NCBI RefSeq assembly: GCF_964204645.1
Contig: NC_134028.1
Span: 7,171,001-7,235,000, forward strand
Direction of reading: 5' to 3'
From: Tubulanus polymorphus
Lineage: Eukaryota; Nemertea; Palaeonemertea; Tubulaniformes; Tubulanidae
Length of the DNA: 64,000 nt
A program made the position numbers and the translations under genes. The stretch's first letter is position 1. The number at the start of each line of letters is the position of its first letter. Shown here in pieces: positions 26,431 to 36,350 of the stretch. The notes below the pieces were generated by a model, which made no database searches, was not told where the DNA came from, and saw only the letters and a list, made by a program, of their open reading frames with translations.

Positions 26431-26768
26431 CATCCTCCCTCGGCAGGGATTTGAACCTAATGGCATCGCTACACTCAGCCACGGCACGAACCCCTGCCAC
26501 ACTAGACCGGGTGCTCAGGTTCATGCGCAGCATTGCCGCGCGAAATTTGCGGTATCAATTAGATTGCTCGTTATGTAATGGCCGAGGTAAATTTCGCGGA
26601 AGAACTTTAAATGGGAAAACCCGGGCTAAAATAAAACGGGATATTTGATTGGCTAATAATGACATCATCTTAGCTGCGCATGTAGCTGCGCACTCTGTTA
26701 AGTGCGGCATGGTTTCGTACCGTGGCAATCTCGATGCCATCAGGTTCGAATCCCTGCCGGGAAGGATG
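26431..26768. mobile_element. Mutator-like MITE family F1, copy 1
   Basis: 338 bp with long terminal inverted repeats (CATCCTCCCTCGGCAGGGAT / matching right end ...GGATG) and a perfect 9-bp flanking duplication, CCATCATCA, at both sides. The right arm carries GGTTCGAATCC, which equals a tRNA/Pol III B-box. Non-coding. Confidence 0.85.
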
Positions 26769-26786
26769 CCATCATCAGTACGCATG

Positions 26787-27115
26787 AAAAAAAAGTACAA
26801 ATTAAAGAAACAGGAATCTTATTTCAAGAAGCACGTTCTCATCTACGAACCGAACGTTGGAATAACTTGAAATATTTTTCTCAGTATAACCTATTGCCGT
26901 GTCATCAAATTGCACGCGGTGTCGGAATATTCGCAAAAAGATTTTTTAGTCTCGGGATATAAGCGGAGAAAGAAATGCCAATGTCTTGTTGATTTCGTAA
27001 ATAGTCAGCGAGTCAGAGAAAGAGGAAGATGAAGAGGAATTTCTTCACATGATTGTTATGCATATGCAATAAATTATGTTAACTCTGGTCCGGTTTCTAT
27101 GAAAGAAAGTATAAT
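26787..27115. pseudogene. Relic of GON intron 3 lacking the AT-rich insert
   Basis: 26787-26865 matches the start of GON copy 3 intron 3 (36492-36556), and 26905-27115 matches its far end (40240-40437). No GON exon remains here. It marks a vanished or rearranged GON copy and gives an approximate empty site for the 36.6-40.2 kb insertion. Confidence 0.75.
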
Positions 27116-28961
27116 AGAAATCTTAGGAAACCAATTTAAATCGTGCGTTTGTCGTTAAAAAATCTATAACTACTGTCTCGCAGAGCATAGACACCATTAA
27201 GCCATGTGGAATTGGTATTTTAAGGGCTATTCGGTTTACTCCAAAACAAGTCTCTGATAAACTTAAAAAAGCTTCATATCAAGGGTAAGTCACAGGACTC
27301 TTGACGCGCATGAATTATTATCCCATAATGACAATGAATCCTATTTTGCATGTACGTTTAGCACAACTAATCCAAATATTGTAAACATGGTAATTGAAAC
27401 AAGAAAATTAATTTTAGAAAATTATTTGACGCCTGGGGAAAAAATGTAGAATTTCTGGGCTAAGCTAATGTGGAATTGCAAATTTGAAATCGAAGTTTTA
27501 AGAAATTTGGGGAATGATGAGATTTGGCGATTGGGTAGATGATACAGGTCTTCGACTCTAGTAGTGGTTTAAATTTTTTTATCGAAAATTCTCAATAATT
27601 GATCGCGAACTTGCGACCGACTTCATTTACTTATGCCTCTAAGCTGGTCTGCAACTTCATTGCCTCCATGGATGAAGAAAGAGCTCTTCTGATGTCTGCT
27701 TCATCATGACTTCGAGCATATCGTGTGGCCTAGCCAGCCAGCCCGGGCCACGGGTTTGGCTGTCACTCGATATCCTAGAGTCTTGAGTCTGGGTGGGTTG
27801 AAGTAGACATTGTCATTTAAAATAACATGCTTATGTTGTTCTGTATGAATTACCCGTGTGTCATGTATGTTGTATTAATTTATTTTAAAATTTGTATTTA
27901 TTGAATTTGGGAATTTTATCCCGGAATTTCAATGTAATAAGGATCAATAAAGAATTGAATTGAATTGTCACCTAATACACATGCCATCAGAGGACACGGA
28001 GCCGTATATGACAGCTATGCTATTATAAATTGCTAATCTCACGAAACTTGCATACTCCTAATATCAAACATATTTTCTAAAACGTTTGAATATTGAAATT
28101 ATATGTTTACACATTTTCATATTGACCGCTTGTAGCCGCTGATGAAATTCACGCTTGCCCTACACACATCGTAGATAGCTTCGTCATTCCACCGGCATGC
28201 CCACGTCAGGGTCTGACTTTTATATCAGACTTCCGCGTCGTGTATACATCCGCCATTTAACCGAATAATCCGATTTACTTATCATTTCTATTTATGCCTG
28301 CCGCTTCTGATATAATCATACATCCTTTACTATTACAATACGTCTTCTAATGATATTCAATGCAATATAACATTTCGACGTTCAAATATAGGTCATTATA
28401 TAATCACAGGAAGCCATTCTACATCTATGTCAATAATATTTTGCCAGATAGCTTGTTTGTGTACACATAAACCTGTGACGTTTTGCACATCGATTTACGG
28501 CTGTCGTTTGTAAAATGACGCTGAATGGTTAGCATTGTTTAGGTTTCATAATGGTAACGTTTTATAAGGCGTCAAAAAATCAATTTGACAAAACGTCAAG
28601 TACTTACAACATCCGAGACAGCTGCACTTAAGTTACGACAATGCCGAAAAAGCTTGATTTGAAACGTACACTTGCACACTGTGGTTTGAATTTTTTTCCA
28701 CCAGCTGCAAGAATCTGCAAAGCCAAAGGAATTTAAGACCGTAGTGACCAGTTCATTCCACGAATAATAGCTGGAATGAAAATACTCAAAATAAATAGTC
28801 GTACAGGGTGTAAACCAGCCCCTTACTAACTACTTAGGTTTTCCACTGGCTCTACGCACTGCATTTAGGGCCTTAATCTATTCTAGGCGTATCCCCCCCC
28901 CCCAAAAAGCGGGCTAAATTTAGGCATTAAGACCGTAGATACCGGGTAGCCAACAATTCTC
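27116..28961. other. Intergenic, with a possible LINE/SINE 3' tail
   Basis: No gene recognised. The 27700-27966 part ends in GGATCAATAAAGAATTGAATTGAATTG-like sequence; a similar GGATCAATAAA...TTGAATTGAATTG end occurs at about 63243-63297. This suggests the 3' tail of a non-LTR element with a simple-repeat end. A poly-C run lies at about 28893. Confidence 0.4.
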
Positions 28962-29386
28962 TGTGTATGCTATTTAGCTTCAGTATCTCGATTTTGTTCG
29001 GATCCCGCGCGTAACTGCGATCCTGTCAATGAATAATCTTTTTATTTCTACAATTTGTATTTATAATTTCCAAATGTTTGCATATTAATGATGCTGCTAG
29101 ACAGAAAACTCGTTATCGCTGCCTTGCAGCTATATTTGTAAATTATTTCGTAAAGGAAATATTATCATATAATTATCATATGTGACGAAACAAACACCGT
29201 AGACTGCCGAATATAATTTTTCACAGGCCAGTGATTTATACAGGACTTCTTTGAAGCATTTGTTTTTATTTTTTGAATTCAATATAGTAATAATGTAATA
29301 ATGATAATAATTATAATAGCAAGATAATGAGACAAAGCTAGACATTTTTTGAAATCATGTAATAAATTTTTCTTATAATATGGAAA

Positions 29387-30907
29387 TTAGATAGTCAGGG
29401 TAATATTTCCAATAGGGACACAATAACCGCAGTGCCCGCCACATTGACCAGATGCTTTCCTGTCATCGTCTGCATTTACGCTAGCCAGACTTTTTGGAGA
29501 CGAACCAGCTGCCTTCCATTTCGTCTACAAGATAGAAATCATTGTTGAAATTTTACAAAACATGCATTCTTATAAACAGATCCATACACTGTTTACTGTT
29601 ATGTACATGTAATATGAAATTGCTCAGCTAAAAAAGCGAAGTGCGTTTCTACTCAATGATTTGATTTTGCATTATTATTCAACAGGGTTTTGAACGGCGC
29701 GTTAATAGTTGTTTTTCCCACGGGGAAACACTGCGATATCAGAACATCGAAATGTGTTTCTTTCAAGAAGACTGCACCAAGTCAAAGCACGATCAAGTCA
29801 ACGCACGTCAAACTCGGGAAACAATTTACACATTTTCGAGATATTAACACGTGGAAAACAACAAACGTGTCGTTAAATTCGACCGCCGATCATCAACCGA
29901 CTTTATCTGTACCGAAGGAACTTACCGCGGCTGTATCGAATACGAAATTAGTTCCGGTCAAATCTAATGCGAATCCACCAGATACTGATCCACCTCCGGC
30001 GCAACCGCCACCCCAACCATACGGAACTTTTACTGGTCTTGTAGATGTTGAATACGTATAATCGTTCCCTATTATTTGGAGAGTCTAAAAAAGTGTTTAA
30101 AAATTTGTATATTCTATAGACTATGGACTAGTCACTGTAGCTGTCGCTAGATATCGTACACTCCTGTGCTTGGAGTCATAGAAAGTCTAAACGTGTCTCA
30201 AAAGTCAGTTGTATGCGACGTACCAGCGGGTCTATGCGGATCTTTTGCCAAATAGTTTTGCCGCAATCTGGCCAGTTGTTATCGCATTTGTTTTCCCCAT
30301 AGTTACTCGCTTTCAGTGTGATATATTCTTTTCTACACTTGCTGCAGAAGATCGTAACTGGTACAGAATTCGGCCCAAGATACAGTGTGTACTGGCCTGA
30401 AGCAGTGGCACCGGCCTCTGTACATGTCTTTGGACGTAGTTCACTGCAGCACCATGCTTAAATAAAGATTTGATTCTTTTAAAAGGGTGATAGGTTGCTT
30501 AGATATTAGTTTTTTAACTAGTTTTTTTTGGTGATGTGTCAGCACCTAATTTTGATGTTTTATTCACACATGAAAATATTCGAAGAGAGATGCATTTTGC
30601 GTTTAGATTTTGAAAATATGTTATGCGTGTTCCCTGGAAATTAATGACATTTTTGGCCGATAGCAAATTTGATGGACCTATAAATGTCATGGAGTGTGGG
30701 ACACTGACCATATATGTGAAAACAGTAAAAGTGAAATGTCTGGTTTACTTACAACGCGTATATAATCGATTTATTGGTATATATGAAAGTTTCGATTCTT
30801 TCAGGAACATATTAAGATTTTTGATTTATATACTTTATTCCGAGGTTAGTTTTACCTGTATGAACGACAGCGATTAGAAACGTCAGAATCAATGAAGTCG
30901 TTTTCAT
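29387..30907 (-). CDS. Secreted single-GON-domain protein, copy 2
   Basis: Exons 30856-30907 (signal peptide), 30224-30456, 29926-30084, 29387-29524; 582 nt, 193 aa. MKTTSLILTFLIAVVHT is a clear signal peptide, with cleavage likely just after. The mature protein is one GON domain (Pfam GON, known from ADAMTS9, ADAMTS20 and C. elegans GON-1): PKTC, YTLYLG, VPVTIFC, EYITLKASNYGENKC, a KIRID strand, NDYTYSTST, VPYGWGGGCAG, GGFALDLTGT, WKAAG, and the closing CGGHCGYCVPIGNITLTI. No protease, thrombospondin or transmembrane part is present. It should be an extracellular, disulphide-rich protein; its ligand is unknown. The intact frame and conserved promoter suggest it is active. Confidence 0.85.
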
Positions 30908-31095
30908 TTTTTCAGATAATGACCAAACAAGCAAGAACAGATCTGTAAAAGTCGAAACCGACGCTGATGATTAAACCATTGCATTCGATTCGTTGAAATT
31001 AATTCGATCTTATCGAAAAATCTTAGGAAACTTTTCCGAACTTACCTCTTACGGCGTAGTCAATGCCTCAGTTGAATCACAGATTAAAGCAGGGG

Positions 31096-31103
31096 AATTT
31101 ATA
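31096..31103 (-). promoter_or_regulatory. TATA box of GON copy 2
   Basis: TATAAATT on the - strand in the same context as copies 1 and 4 (GGCGACTATAAATTCC), followed by a probable untranslated exon ending in GTAAGAG|GTAAG at about 31046. Confidence 0.65.
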
Positions 31104-31700
31104 GTCGCCGTCACGTGTCGGGCAATTCCCTTTTTTCTTATCGAAACAGTACAAGCATGATCAAGTATCCATTGTAGTCTCAACAATTATGTAAAGTAAA
31201 ATTGTCGAGTGCTATAGGCGATCAATGAATCACAGATGGGAAAATAATAGAAACCACAGATTTTGAAGTGTGCCTGACGTCCGACGACGATATTTAATTC
31301 TTACAGCTAAATTTCAAGAGCCGAGGTCTATTGTTGTACGCGGTGTAGTTAGTAACTTAAACTTAAGCATCTGGCACAGCAGTCGAAAGATTTTATTACA
31401 TTTTGAATCGGTGAGTTCATGTCGGTCTTCTTGCTGCAGAAAATACGCTGCAATTAATATGTGTATAAAGTTTTTTTTTTCATTTAGAATTCTGTAGTGT
31501 ATTTATATATTTTCAAGTAACATTTTTACAGAATTAATGAATAAGCAAATACACTAAAATGTAATAGTTTTAATTGAATATTTTCCCCTAATGGAAATCA
31601 TGAATGTAAAGCGTAAAGTATATAAGAATTACACTGCACTAGAACAATCTTAATAAACGCTGGCTTGTCATTTGTTAACTACACGATTTAACTACCGAAT

Positions 31701-31812
31701 GATTTTTTAAAACGGTCGACAGACATTCGTACGGTGCACGGGCGTTGAGTCTAGTTCTACGGGCCAGTACATCTACCGCCGTACATCCATACTCTACGAC
31801 TGCATATTTCAC
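31701..31812 (-). pseudogene. GPD2 exon 13 fragment B
   Basis: Partner of fragment A, with the same 9-bp deletion and the same intron remnants (to about 32290 and 32345-32440), so the deletion predates the segmental duplication. No other GPD2 exons are attached. Confidence 0.85.
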
Positions 31813-32550
31813 CTGAATATAACAAAATTGCAAATATGTTTATATTTGAACATTTTTTTGTCATTTGAAATTAAGAAGTATTTCGATCGTCCTCTTTCTT
31901 GTATTCAGCCATTTGTGTTTCTTGAAACATCAAAATAATTTTAGATTTCAATTGTTTGTAAAATCCATCAAAATTACGATAAGACATTTAAATTATATTT
32001 CAAGCGTAGCTCATAGTGTATTTCTGATCCATGCTATGAAAATGGAGATGCTGAAATATTCTAAATGTTTTACTTAAACGCCTGTAGGCAAAGAAAAAAG
32101 ATACAAAAGGCGAATTCATAACACCTAATAGTCTACAACATACCCCGGCTATCGGATACCAGCTGAAAACTGTAACAAAAAATGCCGTGATCGTCGAATT
32201 TTTCAGGCTGGCCGAACCTTCCTTCCACGGAGGTCATATTTTGGAAAACTTTACGATGACGAATAGCTTACTTTAGCCTAGAAGAAATTATGTTGCCCTG
32301 TTTGCAATTGAGATTAGAAGGATTTTCATATAGTAGATTTTTTTTCACAGGACGCCCCAGGTGCTTTTGTCAATAAATCAGGATTTCAAGATGATCTTAG
32401 ATTTCACCCGCTTCGTTGGTTAAGACTTGGAACTTCATACTTCATAAACGATAGAAATCCCACAATGATTCAGTCAAAGATGAAAATTTCTTGAATAGAA
32501 GAGAATTTATTTTGAGCAACGTTTCAGCAAAATACTATTGGCCATCATCA

Positions 32551-32887
32551 CATCCTCCCTCGGCAGGGATTTGAACCTGATGGCATCGCTACACTCAGCC
32601 ACGGCACGAACCCCTGCCACACTAGACCGGGTGCTCAGGTTCATGCGCAGCTTTGCCGCGCGAAATTTGCGGTATCAATTAGATTGCTCGTTATGTAATG
32701 GCTGAGGTAAATTTTGCGGGAGAACTTTAAATGGGAAAACCCGGGCTAAAATGAAACGGGATATCTGATTGGCTAATAATGACATCATCTTAGCTGCGCA
32801 TGTAGCTGCGGACTCTGTTTAGTGCGGCATGGTTTCGTACCGTGGCAATCTCGATGCCATCAGGTTCGAATCCCTGCCGGGGAGGAT
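32551..32887. mobile_element. Mutator-like MITE family F1, copy 2
   Basis: Orthologous within the duplication to copy 1. The left 9-bp CCATCATCA is present (32542-32550). The right duplication is lost because family F2 sequence begins immediately at 32888. Confidence 0.8.
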
Positions 32888-33214
32888 CATCCTCGCTTGC
32901 CAGGGGTCCAGTATCACTCCCGAACTCGCTTCCACCAGCCCCCTGGCCTCACGAAGCGTGATTTCATTACTGGCGCTGTTGCGCATGACGCCATATATCG
33001 TTTTGCGAAATACTTCCTTGTTCGGTAAAACGTTCGCTGATTGGTCCATTTAACGGGAAAACCAACAGAAGTCTACTGTCGGTTTGCTACAAGCGCTGTG
33101 ATTGGTACGACCGGATTCTGGTCGGCTAGTAACGACTCTAACGACTCGTGAGGTCAAGGGGTTCGGCGAACAGCTTTAGCGTAGTGGGTTCGAATCCCTT
33201 GACGGGTGAAGATG
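32888..33214. mobile_element. Mutator-like MITE family F2, copy a
   Basis: Begins CATCCTCGCTTGCC and ends GGGTGAAGATG. It is the inverted counterpart of 35211-35536 over its full length. The right arm includes GGTTCGAATCC. It abuts F1 copy 2 directly, with no visible target duplication here. Confidence 0.8.
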
Positions 33215-34138
33215 GTTATCGCTAGTTGTTCAAGATTGCGGAATCATTAAAGCAGACAATAAACCCGCTATCACTGCTTTGCAGCTATATTTCTCGTTCC
33301 AGAAGATGAATATTAGAATAAAGTCAAAACGTAAAATAGACTGAGAAAATGGTGGCATAATTTTTCTCTTTCCAGAATACGATGCACCAGCCACGAATTG
33401 CAGCTGGAGTAATTGAGAAAATTCACCTCAAATATTGAAGAATTTCTTTGTTGCTGAAGTTGCTATCTTTTCTGTAGGAAGTCAAGTAATTTTCTCTACA
33501 CGATTCAACCTGGTTCTCGCTTGTTATAGAACTTGCGTTTGAATTATTTGTAAATTCATTTTTTTTCAGTAAATCTCCGGCCAGTGCTTTATGACATTTA
33601 CTTCATGACATTATGGCTCTTGGAAGTGAAATCCTGCTAGAAATGGGAATGGTCAAAATGGTACATCACGAAGTGGCGACCAATATGCCATTTGACAGGG
33701 ACACGGACCAAGACCCCATCTACCTTGAGATTGATATACCGCCACTTACTTCAGACTTCTGCAATTTTAAAGCAATTTTCAAGTTTAAAGCCAAATGAAA
33801 ATTTGAAAAATGAATAGCCCGTTTACTAACTCAGGGGAATAGATGATAAAAACCCGCTATATACAAATTTAAAAGATTAGACACGAGTGATCGAGTTATT
33901 TTTAGGGGAAATTATTCTTGAAAAACACGCAAAAACCCTGCTTTTTAGCACTTTATAGTAATGGCACGTTTTTATATATGACAATTTGCATGCTTGAAAT
34001 TGTAAAAGTTTAAAGTTCAATCCTTCCTGGAAGTGTCGCCGTTTTTAGTTCGACTGATCTCAATGTACTTTTCGACCTACAGGCCCTCACTTTATAAACC
34101 CTCTAAATTTCCTCGCTTCTATTTATTTGAGTTGACCT
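33215..34138. other. Intergenic, no gene recognised
   Basis: Contains short ORFs only, with no known domain. A stretch near 33850-33895 (AAACCCGCTATATACAAATT) resembles the end of the foldback element at 49268. Confidence 0.45.
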
Positions 34139-34592
34139 TGTAACCTGAGCTACAATGAATAGACGTAAAACTCGTAAAACGTAAATCGTAACTCGTAAAA
34201 CGTAACTCGTAAGTCGTAAAACGTAACTCGTAAGTCGTATGGCCCTTGAGGTATTCCATAATTCATAATCTATAAAATAAATGTTTTCTTTAATTTTGAT
34301 ACTGGAGTAAACGGTAAATCGTAAGGCGTAACGTATTGAAGGAAAAATGTAGTAGTAACTCGTAAAACGTAACTCGTAATTCGTAAATCGTAACTCGTAA
34401 GTCGTATGGCCCTTGAGGTATTCCATAATTCATAATCTATAAAAAAAATGTTTTCTTTAATTTTGATACTGGAGTAAACGGTAAATCGTAAGGCGTAACG
34501 TATTGAAGGAAAAATGTAGTAGTAACTCGTAAAACGTAACTCGTAATTCGTAAATCGTAACTCGTAAGTCGTATGGCCCTTGAGGAATTCCA
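34139..34592. repeat. Nested tandem repeat of CGTAA-type units
   Basis: A unit of about 166-168 bp recurs (GGCCCTTGAGG at 34241, 34409 and 34575). Within it, arrays of short ACTCGTAAGTCGTAAAACGTA motifs repeat. Antisense frames across it stay open and give low-complexity peptides (YELRFT repeats); these are a by-product of the repeat. Confidence 0.85.
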
Positions 34593-34847
34593 TAGTATAT
34601 GTTTGTATATTTTTGACATTTTGTGGATGGATGTATTCTGACTTGCGAAATTACGGCCAATCTAATACTGCGTCGCTAGTGCATTTGTATATACCCGCGT
34701 CAGCAGTCAGCCGCGTGCGTGCGAATATAGGTTACAGTATATGGCTGTGGGTGTTAGTAATCACCTGAGTGAGTCTATATATAGCACAGTTACTCGGCAA
34801 TGATAGTATACACAGAACTCTAACACATCTGCAGGCGCATATATTGT

Positions 34848-35186
34848 CATCCTCCCCCGGCAGGGATTCGAACCTGATGGCATCGAGATTGCCACGGCAC
34901 GAAACCCTGCCATAATCGACCGTGTGCGCAGATACATGCGCAGTTCAGATGATGTGATTTTTAGCCAATCAGAAATCCCGTTTTATTTTAGCCCGGGTTT
35001 TCCCATTTATAGTTCTTCCTTGAAATTTGCCTCAACGATTATACAACGAGCAATCTGATTGGTGCCGCCAGTTTTCGTTCGGAAAGCTGCGCATGTACCT
35101 GCGCACCCGGTCTACTGATGCAGGGTTTCGTGCCGTGGCTGAGTGTAGCGATGCCATCAGGTTCGAGTCCCTGCAGAGGGAGGATG
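34848..35186. mobile_element. Mutator-like MITE family F1, copy 3
   Basis: 339 bp with terminal inverted repeats alignable for about 100 bp and a perfect 9-bp target duplication, ATATATTGT, at 34839-34847 and 35187-35195. The right arm reads GTGGCTGAGTG... GGTTCGAGTCC, resembling Pol III A and B boxes. Non-coding interior. Confidence 0.9.
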
Positions 35187-35210
35187 ATATATTGTCAGCC
35201 TCGTACATCT

Positions 35211-35536
35211 CATCTTCACCCGTCAAGGGATTCGAACCCACTACGCTAAAGCTGTTCGCTGAACCCCTTGACCTCACGAGTCGTTGGAGTCGTTACTAGC
35301 CGACCAGAATCCGGTCGTACCAATCACAGCGCTTGTAACAAACGACTTTAGGCTTCTATTGGTTTTTCCGTTAAATTAACCAATCAGCGAACGTTTTACT
35401 GAACAAGGAAGTATTTCGCAAATCGATATATGACGTCATGCGCAACAGCGCCAGTAATGAAATCACGCTTCGTGAGGCCAGGGGGCTGGTGGAAGCGAGT
35501 TCGGGAGTGATACCGGACCACTGGCAAGCGAGGATG
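35211..35536. mobile_element. Mutator-like MITE family F2, copy b
   Basis: 326 bp, CATCTTCACC...GCGAGGATG, with a perfect 9-bp target duplication CGTACATCT at 35202-35210 and 35537-35545. Inverted copy of 32888-33214. Shares the CATCYTC terminal motif and 9-bp duplication with F1 but not the interior. Confidence 0.9.
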
Positions 35537-35545
35537 CGTACATCT

Positions 35546-36350
35546 TCAATCCAAATTAATTTATATTTAGTATAATATTTTTGACAATATATGCACTAAA
35601 TGATTTAATGGTGAGCCACAGGGCCATTGGACCTTTATTAAGAAAAGGGACCGTGGATACGGCTACGATTTGAATTACGAATCTACAGATGGAAATTAAA
35701 GGGGATAGCGAAGGAAAAATCGGGATCTTTCATCTTCATACGAATTTGTAGTTATACGAATTAACCGGTAACGAATTAAGCTAGGTTGACTATTGTGGGC
35801 TTATAGTCCAGTTAATGAAAGTTGACAAATATTGACAGGTTTTCAGGTAATCATGGGACATTATTTTGTATGAACTGTTGTGACGTGTTATTTGAAATAA
35901 ATATATATACTTCTCTGTCGTTCCATTTATGATTACAGACGCCAGCAGTCACATACACGATAAACCTTACGTAGGTGATAAACCTACATTCCATAAGTTC
36001 AGTTTCATAAAAATTATTTACTCAAAAATATTCATTGATCAGGCAAATTGAAATTGAATCGAGTTAAGTTTTTATGAAACTGAGGCAGAGGGGCAACAAT
36101 TGCGTCAGAACACATTTTATTTTGAAGAAAAATCCAAACATTGATTCCTCTGTTTGTTAAACGGATCCGACTCGGTTTCAATAACATTAACATAATCCTA
36201 AATCAATTTAGGAGTTTATTGTCAAACTGGACCCTGCAGGGAATGAAATATTCGGTATGTGTATGAAACTGAAGCCTACTAAACAGATTGAAACTCCCGC
36301 ATATATATATACACTTAGGCAAAGTAATCAATATTATGAAAGTCTGTATA
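35546..36350. other. Intergenic 3' flank of GON copy 3
   Basis: AT-rich; no gene recognised. It should include the 3' UTR of GON copy 3. Confidence 0.45.

Larger units (their letters stand above)
20747..26768. repeat. Segmental duplication, copy A
   Basis: Nearly collinear with 28962-32887. Shared blocks: a 60-bp start (20747-20806), GON gene 1 with promoter, a GPD2 fragment, and a MITE (26431-26768). Copy A alone contains 20808-21562, a TTAA-flanked element (24040-24550) and an 8-bp-TSD element (25397-26362). It lacks about 215 bp of the GON 3' UTR (near 21667) present in copy B. By eye the shared parts are well above 90% identical, so the duplication is recent. Confidence 0.85.
28962..32887. 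repeat. Segmental duplication, copy B
   Basis: Duplicate of 20747-26768, containing GON copy 2, its promoter, GPD2 fragment B and MITE F1 copy 2. It keeps clean empty sites for two copy-A insertions (TTAA at 31650, AAAATTTC at 32483). It jumps from the match of 20806 to the match of 21563, so about 755 bp is absent. Confidence 0.85.

Noticed and set aside
29127-29343. 215-bp block in the GON copy 2 3' UTR as a transposon insertion
   Set aside because: No inverted ends or clear duplication, and GON copy 4 keeps part of the same sequence, so it is better explained as a deletion in copy 1.
34103-34660. Overlapping - strand ORFs of 60-107 codons
   Set aside because: They are low-complexity translations of the CGTAA tandem repeat, with no start or splice context.
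26702-35277. Apparent tRNA genes from GGTTCGAATCC motifs
   Set aside because: No cloverleaf with acceptor stem and anticodon arm can be drawn; the motifs lie in inverted arms of MITEs.
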